Assembly: GCA_014529385.2 (NCBI GenBank) | Contig: CM043945.1 | Span: forward strand, 141,460,241 to 141,524,240 | DNA from: Adiantum capillus-veneris | Taxonomy: Eukaryota > Streptophyta > Polypodiopsida > Polypodiales > Pteridaceae | Reading direction: 5' to 3' | DNA length: 64,000 nt | In this document: one piece after another, positions 32,301 through 43,936 of the stretch | How positions within the stretch are numbered: the first letter of the stretch is position 1 | Layout of the letters: each line of letters starts with the position of its first letter | Translations under genes and position numbers: made by a program | The notes under the pieces: model-generated | Seen by the model: only the letters and a program-made list of their open reading frames with translations | Database searches by the model: none | Told to the model about the DNA's origin: nothing

Positions 32301-32505
32301 CATGGATAGCCCTAGCATAACATAGAATATTTAAGTGTGAACTTTGTATTACATGTTTGGAAAAGGCCGGTGTAGGTGTTGTTGGCCGATTTTTGAAAAT
32401 CAAAGAAAAAAAAAACTTATTTTTCCTCTGTCGAGGCCTTGGCGACACTGTAGAAGGCTCGGCACCGCCTGGTAAACCTCACGACACCTCTACGGGCATG
32501 TCACA

Positions 32506-32538
32506 ACCCTCCCCCCCCCCCCCCCCACCCCCCCCCCC
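32506..32538. repeat. Poly-C tract in LTR of C
   Basis: Nearly pure C with one A. Further C runs of 15-45 bases are at 32672-32686, 32900-32930 and 33087-33111. Confidence 0.85.
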
Positions 32539-32898
32539 TTTGATTGGCGGGGCTTATCACCCTCATGCCCCCGCTTGTCTATACCCCAGCCTAGCCGGCT
32601 GCCTCCGCTTTCAGATACCCTCTCTCTCTCTCGCTGTAGTTATTTATCTGGTGGCATTCAATGAAATTATTCCCCCCCCCCCCCCCTTACTGGCCACCCT
32701 TGGCAGGCGCGCAAGCCTCGAGCACTCACCCATACCTCCTCTCTCGCTTTCTCTCACGCGCTCACCCAGACCCCCCCTCTCTCTCTTTCTCTCGTCGCGC
32801 TCCCTCCGTGTCGAGCCGCATGTGAACTCCCACTCTCCCGTATTCTTCAGAAACACCCCCGCCACCCTCTCATTCCCCCTCCCTTGGCTCGCTTATAT

Positions 32899-32932
<34 letters not shown>

Positions 32933-33195
32933 TCTCCCCACCTGCTCGCCTCACCCTCCCCTCAGCCTCATTACCCCTCCTCCCTTGGCCCGCTATCCCC
33001 ACCCTCCTTCTTCCCCCCCCACTCCATTGACTTCTCCCCTCCCTCAGCCTTGAGTCCACACCATGCAAGACAAAGAATAGGACAAACCCCCCCCCCCCCC
33101 CCCCCCCCCCCTCACACACTCTGTCTCCCTCCCCCCATGGTGGGCACCCGCCATAGAGCCCCCTCTCTCTCCTATCCACGCCACCTCAATCCCCT

Positions 33196-33197
<2 letters not shown>

Positions 33198-33250
<53 letters not shown>

Positions 33251-33275
33251 CTCTCTCTCTCTCTCTTCATTCTTC
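33198..33275. repeat. CT microsatellite in 5' LTR of C
   Basis: (CT)n with a few TT interruptions. The counterpart in the 3' LTR is at 42482-42546 after rearrangement. Confidence 0.85.
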
Positions 33276-33520
33276 TCAGCCTAAAGGCGCAGCGTAAGGA
33301 GTCGAAGCCCACTCTCCCCTCCACACCACACACTCACTCACCCTCACCCTCGCACACCCTCGTCCTCTCTCCCTCACTCACCACCCCCAATCCCCTCTCC
33401 CCCTCTCGCGCTCTGTTTCGGCTCCACCCTGCCCGCAATCTCTCTCTCTCTCTCTCTCCGTCTCGGCCTGTAGAAGGCGCAGCAGAGAGCTCTTTTCTTC
33501 TCTTTCTCTCTCTCTCTCAA

Positions 33521-33675
33521 TACACACACACACACACACACACACACACCATCCCCCCCCACCCCCCATCTCCCGTAGCTGCCGCTGGCCGCAAACACAG
33601 AAAAAAAAAACATATAATATATACATTATATAGATAAACCCCCCGTTCCCACCGCACGCTTGCACACACACACAC

Positions 33676-33718
<43 letters not shown>

Positions 33719-33860
33719 CATCCACCCACATACACATATATACACACACACACATATACACACATAAATACACACACACACACATATATATATATATTAT
33801 ATGCATATTTACATCCACCCACATACACATATATACATACACACACATATACACACATAA
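33521..33860. repeat. CA and TA microsatellites in 5' LTR of C
   Basis: (CA)n at 33521-33549, (TA)n at 33677-33715 and 33781-33798, with ACACATATA mixtures up to 33860. A 60-bp segment, ACATCCACCCACATACACAT and following, is repeated at 33717 and 33811. Confidence 0.85.
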
Positions 33861-34300
33861 ATACAAGAAAAAAAAGGAAGGATTCCATGACTACGACGAC
33901 AAGGAAAAAGAAGGAGGACCCAAAGCACACGCCGCCAACAATAAAAAAGAAAAATGCACCGAAGGCATGCCCCGGCCGACCCCGAAAAGAAGTACGCTCT
34001 ACACCGACGCACTAGCAACACAGCATTCGTCGGCAACACACAACCACGATGCAAATTTCAGTAATTTATAGGTTATTTTCATCATTTCTTCAATTTTCAC
34101 CCAAGCCATTGTAAAATCCCACTTTGTAAATTTCCTCTCTCTAGGTGATGGTCACAAAGGCCCACCTAGAGATTCTCATCTTTTAATAACCTCCCAAAAC
34201 AAAGCAAGGGTCAATCACACCGGGCCCACCACTTGTTTTGTCCCCCCGATTAAGCTTACCCTAATCACACTGGGATTACCATAATCCAAGCAGCCAACAC

Positions 34301-34309
34301 CTATAAATT
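34301..34309 (+). promoter_or_regulatory. TATA box of element C 5' LTR
   Basis: CTATAAATT, conserved at 43352-43360 in the 3' LTR, upstream of GCACTGAGAGGTCACTATCG. A likely core promoter. Confidence 0.55.
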
Positions 34310-34334
34310 TGCACTGAGAGGTCACTATCGGTAG

Positions 34335-34356
34335 GGGGGGGGGGGGGGGGGGGGGT
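34335..34356. repeat. Poly-G tract downstream of LTR TATA box
   Basis: A run of about 20 G shortly after the TATA box; a 14-G run holds the same position in the 3' LTR (43381). Confidence 0.8.
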
Positions 34357-34689
34357 TGAGTCCTGAGAAGTCAACACTTGGTAAGAGTGTAGTGGGAAGA
34401 GTTGACACTATCACCATCACGGTGAGGGGTCTTGTGTGTTGGGTTTACCTTGGGGAATTGCACCATGCGAAGGGAGCCACGTCCATCTCTTGACTCCAAA
34501 GGTCTATGCATACACGTATACACACTCTTGGTAGAAAGCTTCACAATCATTGAGTCATCTTAGAGAGCGCACCAAGTAGTTTGCACCATCTTTTCTCCCT
34601 ACCACTCTATCACCACGGCGTGCCATTTGTAAATACTGCAGAAGTAATTCTCCCTCACACCCCCGAGGGTTTTCATCATTTGCAAATCT

Positions 34690-34801
<112 letters not shown>

Positions 34802-34903
34802 GTAAGTTTGCGGTGTTCACATCATCGTGGTTCAAGGCGCGCCATTCGGCCCCCAAAGTTTTAGAGGCCTTCAGGGTTCGGGGTTCTCTTTTCTCCTGTC
34901 ATT

Positions 34904-34921
34904 TGGTGCGCCCACTGAGGA
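34904..34921 (+). promoter_or_regulatory. Element C primer-binding site
   Basis: TGGTGCGCCCACTGAGGA, two bases (TT) after the LTR. It differs from the A/B/D site by one base. Confidence 0.78.
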
Positions 34922-34976
34922 GGGCTTTCTAAGACGCTTCAATTTACAATGTTGAAAGTGATGTCCACTATCCATC

Positions 34977-35408
34977 ATGGACAAATGGCTGAAGGAATTT
35001 TCTAACTGGAGGACAGAAGAGGAGGAGACGAAGAAGGCACTAGCCACCTTCATTGAAGTGCTACTGCCAGGCTGCACCATCGTTAGTATTCAAGAGGTAA
35101 ATTCTCCATCTCATGTTGCTCGTTCTAACCATAAATTGAGAGCATCAGGTGGAAGGTCGGTGAAGTTCCATCACTATTGTCAACCAAGCACACTGTCAAT
35201 GAGTGACAGCAACGAAGGCAGCAAAAGGGCTGAAATTTTCTACATAGACATTCATCGCAAGGAAGTCATTCACATCAAAGAAGGGAAGAAAACGGTGAGG
35301 CCTCTTTTCCCTAAAGAAACTGTAGTCAAAGTTATAACTCCAAAGTGGCCTAAAGGGGCTAGTCGAGCCAAAGGTAAGGAGAAGATAAGACAGTCTGGAA
35401 ACACATGA
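34977..35408 (+). CDS. Leader ORF 1 of element C (143 aa), unknown
   Basis: It begins 56 bp after the PBS. The N-terminus M-D-K-W-L-K-E-F-S-N-W and following acidic run match leader ORF a of B. The middle is polar; the end is lysine-rich (K-G-A-S-R-A-K-G-K-E-K). No catalytic motif is seen. Its TGA overlaps the ATG of the next ORF in ATGA (35405-35408), the arrangement used for termination-reinitiation. It is open although most of pol in this copy is broken. Confidence 0.55.
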   Translation: MDKWLKEFSNWRTEEEETKKALATFIEVLLPGCTIVSIQEVNSPSHVARSNHKLRASGGRSVKFHHYCQPSTLSMSDSNEGSKRAEIFYIDIHRKEVIHIKEGKKTVRPLFPKETVVKVITPKWPKGASRAKGKEKIRQSGNT

Positions 35409-35935
35409 CCCTGAAGGGAGAAGCATCTGGCCAAGCAAGTGCTTCAAGCTCAGAAAGTCGGGTTGTGCCCAGCTTGCCAAAGAGGAAGTCATCCGAAGCT
35501 AAGCGGCGGAAGGTCGCCTACCGATTTGCACGACACATGCGAGTGCTCCCAATCCACTTCAACAATCCCAAAGAGGAAGTGGTAAGAAGATTCCCATGTC
35601 CTAGGGAAGAGTGGTTCGGTTACTGCTCTCGCTATTTTGGAAAGCGAGTGGAGGACCTTCCTCCTCTCCCCGTACGACATATCCTGAAGAATCTCTCCAC
35701 CACGAGAGAAACCCAGTGGGATGGAGACGAGATGCAGCTCAATGGAGTAGAATTCATGCAACACGCTGACTACGAAAATTACCTACAATTGATGTTAGCT
35801 AAGAGGCTGGGAGTGGTCAGACGTGTCGCCATCACCCCATACGTGCTGAGCAACAAAGGAAAGGTAGAGACCATGGAAGGCGACAATCTCTTGAGGATGT
35901 GCCGACTCATCAACACTGGCACAGTAAGAGTATAA
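35405..35935 (+). CDS. Leader ORF 2 of element C (176 aa), unknown
   Basis: It overlaps ORF 1 by four bases. A basic segment K-R-K-S-S-E-A-K-R-R-K near residue 27 looks like a nuclear localisation signal. The rest contains W-F-G-Y-C-S-R-Y-F-G-K-R and L-M-L-A-K-R-L-G-V-V-R-R and no domain that I know. A and B have no obvious equivalent at this length. It could be an accessory protein as in Ogre-type elements, which also have an ORF before gag, or captured host sequence. Confidence 0.5.
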   Translation: MTLKGEASGQASASSSESRVVPSLPKRKSSEAKRRKVAYRFARHMRVLPIHFNNPKEEVVRRFPCPREEWFGYCSRYFGKRVEDLPPLPVRHILKNLSTTRETQWDGDEMQLNGVEFMQHADYENYLQLMLAKRLGVVRRVAITPYVLSNKGKVETMEGDNLLRMCRLINTGTVRV

Positions 35936-36265
35936 GTAAGTATTCCACCCTCTATGCATGATGGAAAACGGGCCGACGACATTCTCGTTCAGATTCCTGC
36001 AGCATATGCATGTGAATATCTATGTAGATAGGAAAGTCTTCTACCAACAGAAGATTGTATCCCTATTCGGTGCGGCGGTACTAGGAGAAATCCTCAATTC
36101 CCCGAACCCTATCATTTTTCCCATATTGGATTACCATCATTCCTTTAATGTTTCTATCTTTATCCTGTTTTAACCTATCCACCCACTCCTGTAAAAATCC
36201 GCTATGAGCCGCTATTGTTGTTAATGTAAAAAAAAAAAAGGTTTTTAATCTCCTGAATTACTACC

Positions 36266-37204
36266 ATGGCAAGCATTTCTTTCCCCATGTTCAGTGCAAA
36301 GAAGGGAGAGGATCTCACCACCGACTTTTTGGATGATTTTGATATTGCTTATGTCGTCTTTAACAAAGATGACGATGAAAGTAGAGGCCATGTCTTGGTA
36401 TAATGCATTACCCTAGGCTACCAAGAATGCATGGGATGTGTTAAGGGATACTTTTGTAAAGAGGTTTGGTGGAGGTACAACCTCGGAGAAGCTATGGCTG
36501 CTATTGACAGAATTAAAGCAGGGAAGTCTGCTAGAGTATGCCACCTACAAGTCCAAATTTGTGGACTTATGGGAGAGATGGGTTGCCTCACTGGAGGAAG
36601 ACAAAGGAGCTCCTAATTTCCTAAAGAAGGACCATTTCATTGTTGTTCTATGGTCGCCGCTTAGAGAGAAGGTGAAGGGAAGGTTTCTTGCAACATATGA
36701 GTTTGCAGTCGAAGTAGCCCACCTTAAAGACAAGAAGCTACGTATGCAAGAAATATTAAACGAGTTAGAGGAAACAAGCTCAGCCCGACCAACCCCAGTG
36801 ACTGCAACAGCCAATCATAGAATCCAACTGCAGGAGGCATCAAAAGAGCAGCAAGACCTGCTGAATCGCATCACCACCCAACTAGAGAGTTTATCTGTGC
36901 ATCTAGTGCAGCAAGGGTATGCACTTGGCAGGAATCCAGAACAAGGAAGAGGACAACGAAGGTAGAACCAAGAGTACCACTGTTACAACTGCGGGGAACA
37001 TAGCCATGGAATGTACTACTGCCCACAACCGAGGAGGCAGAATTTCAATAGAGGGGGGAGACAGAATCAAATCTCTCCTCCAAGAGCCAGAACACCACCA
37101 CCTAGGAAACCAGGACAATCCCACCGCTCCGAATCCTTCGACCACCTGTACAACAGCAACCACCACCCCAACCTCTCATTCCGCCACTACCCCCACCACT
37201 TGCT
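36266..37204 (+). pseudogene. Element C gag
   Basis: ATG 36266-36268 matches the gag start of A and B (M-A-S-x-x-F-P). Around 36385 about 30 bp are missing against A, shifting the frame. The main part (36438-36965) has F-V-K-R-F-G-G-G, K-F-V-D-L-W-E-R-W and K-V-K-G-R-F. A TAG at 36963-36965 precedes an intact zinc knuckle C-Y-N-C-G-E-H-S-H-G-M-Y-Y-C and a proline-rich stretch. Confidence 0.8.
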
Positions 37205-38408
37205 ATGAACCAAGCGATGAGTGTTATTAGCTTGGAGGCTAAAGGGAAGGCAAAGGTAGAAGAATCAGTTCAAGAGAAGCACAAAGGAAAAGCGAAGGTA
37301 GAAGAAGTGGATGTTATAGTAGTGAAGCGTGCCAGGCACGAAGAAGCATCTCAAAGAGAAGAGAAGATGACGGGGAAGGCCGAGTCTAGCAAGCAAGCAG
37401 CTAAACCGCGATGAAAGATAGACATCGTGGACTTCTCACTAGGTGAGTATGCAAAACCCTATGACTTAGTTCAGGATGTGTTAATGCAGGGTCTGAAGAT
37501 AACTTGGCCCCAATTACTCCACCTTGCACCAAGGATGAGGAGGCAATGGACAAAAATGGTAAGTACCAAGAAATCAAGGCCCATGGACATCCTACCAACC
37601 ATGGACGCTCACATCAAGAGCCAACGAATCTCAAATGTCTACATAGATGGTGATGCGCAAATATGTGGCATGAGTGAAAAGATGATGCACCATCTAGGTC
37701 TAGAGGTAAGTAGGTCGGCACCCTGCCGAGCCAAGATGGCAAACAATGTAAGAGTGAAATGCGTGGGCATTGTAAATGCTTTCAAAGTAAAATAATTCAA
37801 TACAGAAGTGGAGGTAGACATCTTCGTCATGCCACACAAAGGGGAGGGCTACCCCATCATTCTTGGAAGGCCTTGGCTTATGGCTATGGAAGCTAAACAA
37901 GATTGGAGCACTGGGATGATTTAGATGAAGGACGCTAAAGGGAAGTCCATATTTTAGGACATGAGGACTGGAAAGTACCGCAACATGATCTTGGAGGCTT
38001 CAAAATATGAGTCCACCAACGACTATTCGTCCACCTCAGGAGAAGAGACAACCACCACCGACGGAAGTGACAGTAGCATCGAAGTGATGGGGGTCATTCT
38101 TAAAGACCAAAAAAGATTGACACAATCTGAAACACCCCCGACAAACCAAGAGGGATCATCAAGTATGCAGTCCTTGGAGGATGCAGGTAAGTTACAGAAA
38201 ATGTTGTCAAATGAGTTAACCAATGAAGAAAGGTAGGAGTATGTCTCCATGCTAGGTAACTTCACTACTTTGTTCATTGATGGCTATGATAAGATCAGAG
38301 GAATTACAGCAGTGCAACACCACATAAAGCTCAAGGAAGGCAGTAAACCCATAGTACAAAAGCCTGAGAAGACTTGCAGTAATCCAACAAGAGGCACTGC
38401 TTAAAGAA
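37205..38408 (+). pseudogene. Element C protease region
   Basis: A lysine-rich linker is followed by T-W-P-Q-L-L-H-L-A-P, shared with A and B, and the protease site Y-I-D-G-D-A-Q-I-C (D-G-G-A in A/B). Then come G-R-P-W-L and the acidic serine/threonine linker. Stops include TGA at 37412-37414, TAA at 37793-37795 and TAG near 37922. Confidence 0.75.
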
Positions 38409-39179
38409 GTGAGAAGTTTGCTACAAACAGGTTTCATCTTCCTTGTCGAAGACTCAGAATGGGTCTCCCTAGTAGTAGTCACACAAAAAAAAAATGGTAA
38501 GTGGAGTTTCTGTGTGGATTATAAACCTCTCAATGAAGCCACGAAGAGGGATCACTTTCCCCTCCCATTCCAAGATGAAATAGTCAATGAAGTGGCAGGT
38601 CATGAACGATACACAATGTGCGATGGCTACTTAGGATACTTCCAGATTAGCATTGCGGAGGAAGATCAGAAGAAGACAACCTTCATCACACCTTGGGGAT
38701 GTTTTGCCTATAGTGTGATGCCGTTTGACCTCACTAATGCCCTGACCACATTTCAACGCTATGTGACTTTTGCTTTCCAACCCTACTTTGGAACCTCAAT
38801 ACCGGTTTTCATAGATGATTTTTGCATCTATAGTTCGCGAGCCCTTCATTTAAGCAAAGTCTATGATGGCTTAACCAGGCTGCAAACCTTGGGTGGCCAG
38901 CTCAACGTGGATAAGTGTCACATTGGTGAAAGCAAACTCACTCTCCTTGGTCATGTAATTTCACGAAAAGGGATCGAGGCTGACCCTAGCAAGATTCAAG
39001 CTCTTGTATCTTTGTCGTCACCCACCACCGCTAAGCAGCTGGTTTCTTTCCTTCAGAAGGTAAGATACTTAAGCAGATTCATTCACTTGCTATCTCAAGT
39101 GGTCCTTCCACTACAACAACTCACCCAGAGAGATCCTTCTCATGGAGTGAAGAGAACGAGTAGCAGTTTACTGAGGTAA
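38409..39179 (+). pseudogene. Element C reverse transcriptase
   Basis: It holds V-D-Y-K-P-L-N-E-A, C-D-G-Y-L-G-Y-F-Q-I, P-W-G-C-F-A-Y, P-F-D-L-T-N-A (G to D change) and the catalytic F-I-D-D at about 38808-38819. The frame runs 256 codons and is lost near 39150, in the connection to RNase H. Confidence 0.85.
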
Positions 39180-40139
39180 AGCAAATACTAGCTAAGCTTC
39201 CCACTATTTCAGCTCCTAAGTGGGACGAGCCATTTTATGTGAATCCTAGTGTGGGAAGTGATACACTCGGAGCCGTGCTAATGCGACCCCAAAAATTCTT
39301 TCAAGCATCCTATTTACTTCTCTAGTCGTGTCATGACCCCATTAGAAAAAGGATTTACCGAAGTAGAACACATGGTTCTGGCACTAATGTTTGCTACCAC
39401 AAAGTTCCGCTCCTATCTCATGCCTAGACCCTTTGTAATCATGACAGTGGAAGAGGTTTTCCCATATGTAATGCGACACATGGATGTCTCATCTAGGATC
39501 TCAAGGTGGTTGATTAGATTACAAGAGTTTGACTACACCATGCAAGTAAAAAACTCCACCAGGGCTAGTTTACCGGGAATTCTCACTCATCGCCATTATG
39601 AGAAGAAGCTGAAGGTCAACACGGAAGCAAAGGAAGAAACACCAATGGTAGAGAGTCCTAGGCTAGAAAGAGCTCACTCTCTTTTCTTTGACGGAGCATA
39701 CAAGAGAGCAATGGATCAGTCTGCTGGAGGCATAGTCATTTTCAATGAACAGCAAGAAAGAGGGTTCTCCATCGGGCAGTTATTACAGTCCCACTCCAAC
39801 AATGAAGCAGAATATGCAGCCCTAATTCTTGGGTTGGAACAATGTATTTCACAAGGAATTCATCGCCTAAATGTGTTTGGCGATGCTTTGCTTTTGATAA
39901 GGCAGATCAATGGCACCTGGGATTGTAAGAATCAGGTTTTACTTGGTCAACTCCGCCAAGTTAAGGACCTTCTAAAGAATTTTGAAGTAGTGAAACTATT
40001 TCATGTCCCCAGAGCAGAAAATCAAGAGGCAGATGCTCTAGCCAAAGAGAGAATACAAGACGTTTCCGTAGGAGCAATCAAACTAAAGCTATCCCTCTTC
40101 CAAGGTATGATGCTATGCCTGATGTCATCGGTTTTTTAG
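39180..40139 (+). pseudogene. Element C first RNase H and archaeal-type RNase H
   Basis: The degenerate first RNase H starts out of frame (about 39180-39332) and continues in the open frame 39333-40139. The second, archaeal-type RNase H follows with F-F-D-G-A-Y-K, N-N-E-A-E-Y-A-A-L, F-G-D-A-L-L and N-Q-E-A-D-A-L, so all four acidic residues are present. This is the best-preserved part of C's pol. Confidence 0.85.
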
Positions 40140-41442
40140 ATACATGAGAATGTCCGGAAGGATACACCAAAGGCCATAAATAGTGGCTAGTAAGGAAGGC
40201 TACTAGGTGCGGCCTTGTAAACGACCACTTGTATTGTAAGGTCAAGGATCAAATTCTCAGGTGGGTGCCAACCTCTAGTGAGATCACAGAGGTAATTTCA
40301 AGTTGCCATGATGGCGTCTACGGCGGTCATTTTTCTCTAGACATCACCTGTAGGAAGATTCTACAAGAAGGATACTCTTGGCCTAGCTTGAATAGGGATG
40401 TACACCATTGGTGTAGAACATGTAAGGCTTGTCAAGTGGCCAGTGATCAAGCATTAACCTACGAGTCACAGACTCCTCTCCATCTCATATAGTCCATTTG
40501 AGAAATGGGGAATAGATGCAATCGGTCCTTTACCAAGGGCCCAATCAGGTAAACTGTACATCATAGTGGGTGTAGACTACATGACCCGATGGGCAGAAGC
40601 AACAGCCACCATCCGCATTACAGCCCAAGAGGTGGCAAAGTTCATTTTTGAGCATATCTGTTGGCGTTTTGGCACTCCTCTTGAGATAATATTAGATAGA
40701 GGAACAGGATTCAGAGGTAATTTGGTGGGAGAACTAATGAAGAAGTTAGGCATCACACGTCGGCATTCCACACCATACTATCCACAATGCAATGGTCTGG
40801 TAGAGAAGGTAAACGGAATGATTTGCAAAATCATCACAAAGCAAGTAACAATCACACAGGGGACTAGGATAAACATCTCATGGCAGAAAAACGTTCCGAA
40901 CATCACTACGTTTCACCCCTTTCCATCTAGTTTATGGGAAGGAGGCAATTCTATTGATTGAGGTACAGATAGCCAGCTTACGAGTTTTGGCTAGCCAGAT
41001 ACATCGTCCGATTGTAAATCTTCAAAACCACATCTTGGATCTGGAGAGACTCCAACTAGATATGGAAGAAGCAATCAACCACTATGCAGCGCAGGCAGAA
41101 CGACGCCGGCTCACTTTCAATCAAGGGCTTAAAGAAAAGGGACTGGAAAAAGGTTTGTTAGTGCTGAGATAGGACAACACATTTGACACCAGGAAGGACA
41201 AGAAATTTTGACCCAGATGGGAAGGGCCATTCATCATCAAGAAACGCTATGACAACAACATCTATAAGCTGATGGAAGCAGATGGGAGAATTCACAAGAC
41301 TAGGGTCAATGAATGGAGACTGAAAAGGTATTTTCTTAGGTTTGATCCAGAATTCATGCTAGACATTCCAGAACAGGGAGAACCCTCCAATTCCACGACT
41401 GAAGATGAAGAAGAAGGGCTAGAAGCATCCATGCCTCTAGCC
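40140..41442 (+). pseudogene. Element C integrase
   Basis: The zinc finger (G-G-H-F, C-R-T-C-K-A-C) is in 40229-40492. W-G-I-D-A-I-G follows out of frame near 40510. L-D-R-G-T-G-F and G-L-V-E-K-V-N lie in 40566-40961. The C-terminal pieces are at 40954-41172 and 41272-41442, ending with R-V-N-E-W-R-L-K-R-Y-F and an acidic tail. Several frameshifts and stops. Confidence 0.83.
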
Positions 41443-41458
41443 AAAGGGAGAGGGCTAA
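41443..41458 (+). promoter_or_regulatory. Element C polypurine tract
   Basis: AAAGGGAGAGGGCTAA directly before the 3' LTR, equivalent to the tract of A and B on the other strand. Confidence 0.82.
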
Positions 41459-42147
41459 TGATGGCCAATATTTGAAAATAAAATTTTAAAAAAAACTATT
41501 TTTCCTCTACCGGGGCCTTGGCGACACTGTTGGAAGGCTCGGAACCGCCTGGTATACCTCACGACACCTCTATGGGCATGGTACACCACCCCCCTTTCGA
41601 TTGGCCGGCCTTATCACCCTCGGGCCCCCGCTTGTCTATACCCCATCCTAGACAACTGCCTCCGGTTTCAGATATCCCTCTCTCTCTCCTTGTAGTTATT
41701 TCCCCAGCAGGCATTGAATAAAAATCCCCCCCCCCCCTCCGCCCCCCTCTCTCTCTCATTTTCCCTACATATCCTCTCTCTCACCTCACCCTCCATTACT
41801 CCCCCCCTTACTGGCCACCCTCGGCCAGGCGCAAGCCTGGAGCACTCACCCCGACCCCCTCTCTCGCTTTCCCTCTGGCGCTCACTCCGTGTCGAGCCGC
41901 ATCTGAACTCTCGCTCTCCTGTATTCTTAACCCACCCCCCCGCCACCCTCTCATTCCCCCTGCCTTGGCCCGCTTATATTCTCCCCTCCCCCATCTCTTC
42001 CCCACCCGCTCGCCTCACCCTCCCCTCGGCCTCATTACGCCCCTCCCTTGGCCCTATCCCCACCCCCTTCTCCTCCCCCCCCCACACCATTGACTTCTCC
42101 CCTCCTCTCATCCTTGAGACACCATGCAAGACAAAGAATAGGACAAC

Positions 42148-42179
<32 letters not shown>

Positions 42180-42494
42180 ACCCACTCTCTCCCTCCCCCC
42201 CCGCCATGGTGGGCACCCCCATAGAGCCCCCTCTCTCTCCTATCCATGCCACCTCATCCCCTTCTCTCTCTCTCGTTCTTCTCAGCCCAAAGGTGCAGCG
42301 TAAGGAGCCGGAGCCCACTCTCCCTCCACACCACACACTCACTCACCCTCACCCTCTCACACCCTCATTCTCTCCCTCACTCACCACCCCCAATCCCCTC
42401 TCGAGCTCCATTTCGACTCCACCCTGTCCGCAATCTCTCTCTCTCTACGTCTCGGCCTGTAGAAGGCACAACACAGAGCTCTTCTCTCTCTCTC

Positions 42495-42549
<55 letters not shown>

Positions 42550-42801
42550 ACACACACACACACACACACACCCCACGCATACACACACACACACACCATC
42601 CCCCCCATGCCCCATCTCTGTGTAGCTGTCGCGCTGGCTGCCAACACACAAAAAATAAATAAATATACAAAACATATAATATATACATTATGTAGATAAA
42701 CCCCCTGTTCCCACCGCACGCTTGCGCACATATACGAATACACACACACGCACTCATGCACACACCCCCATATATATATATATATATATATATATCTATA
42801 G

Positions 42802-42865
<64 letters not shown>

Positions 42866-43729
42866 TCCACATACACATACATACACACACACACACACGC
42901 ATATACGCACATAAATACAAGGAAAAGAAAACGAAGGATTCCACGACTACGACGACAACAAAAAGGAAGGAGGACCCAAAGCACGCACCGCAACAAAAAA
43001 GAAAAATGCGCTGAAGGCATGCCCCGGCCGACCCGAAAAGTAGTACGTTCGACACCAGCGCACCGGCAACACACCATTTGCCGGCAACACACAACCACGA
43101 CGCCAATTTCAATAATTTATAGGTTACTTTTATCATTTCTTCAGTTTTCACCCAAGCCATTGTAAAATCCCACTTTGTAAATTTCCTCTCTCTAGGTGAT
43201 GGTCACAAAGGCCCACCTAGAGATTCTCATCTTTTAATAACCTCCCAAAACAAAGCAAGGGTCAACCACACCGGGCCCACCACTTTCTTTGTCTCCCCAA
43301 TTATGCTTACCCTAATCACACTAAGATTACCATAATCCAAGCAGCCAACACCTATAAATTGGCACTGCGAGGTCACTATCGGGGGGGGGGGGGGCAGTCC
43401 ATGAGAAGTCAGCACTTGGTAGAGTGTAGTGGGAAGAATTGACACTCTCACCATCATGGGGAGGGGGCTTGTGTGTTGGGTTTTCCTTGGGGAATTGCAC
43501 CATGCGAAGGGAGCCATGTCCATCTCTCGACTCCAATGGTCGATGCACACACGTATACACGCTCTTGGTAGAAAGCTTCACAATCATTGAGTTGTCTTAG
43601 AGAGCACACCAAGTAGTTTGCACCATCTTTTCTCCCTACCTCTCTATCACCACGGTGTGCCATTTGTAAATAGTGTAGAAATAATTCTCCCTCACACCCC
43701 CGAGGGTTTTCATCATTTGCAAATATCTC

Positions 43730-43773
<44 letters not shown>

Positions 43774-43936
43774 TGTGTAAGTTTGCGGTGTTCACATCAT
43801 CGCGGTTTGCATCCTAGCCGTTCAAAGCTAGGTGGTGCCCCCTGTTCGCTTTACCGTGTGACAAGCTCGAGGCGCGCCATTCGGCCCTTGGCATTTTAGA
43901 GGCCGTTGGGGCTCGGGGTTCGCTTTGCTCCCGTCC
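41459..43936 (+). repeat. Element C, 3' LTR
   Basis: It starts TGATGGCC and ends near CTCCCGTC. It parallels 32380-34901 with poly-C at 42150-42179, CT repeats at 42482-42546, CA repeats at 42547-42595, a long TA repeat at 42769-42856, a TATA box at 43352-43360, a G run at 43381 and CT at 43731-43771. Near the end it retains about 60 bp (43808-43870) that resemble the A/B LTR U5 and are missing from the 5' LTR. Confidence 0.87.

Larger units (their letters stand above)
30599..32379 (+). mobile_element. Gypsy remnant D (internally deleted, same superfamily as C)
   Basis: It starts with the family's primer site and jumps after about 50 bp to the end of RNase H. The archaeal-type RNase H and integrase follow in degraded form, up to the C-terminal region near 32300. 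Gag, protease, RT and most of the first RNase H are missing. No 5' LTR with the family's terminus is present to the left. On the right it abuts the LTR at 32380, which may be its own 3' LTR or the 5' LTR of element C inserted into it. Confidence 0.75.

Noticed and set aside
32357-33637. 426-codon open frame rich in P, S and L
   Set aside because: It lies entirely in poly-C and CT-rich DNA of the LTR of C. The peptide is low complexity and follows the microsatellites; no domain.
41714-43160. Long frames on both strands in the 3' LTR of C, including Y/I, C/V and R/E repeats
   Set aside because: Direct translations of (TA)n, (CA)n and (CT)n tracts.
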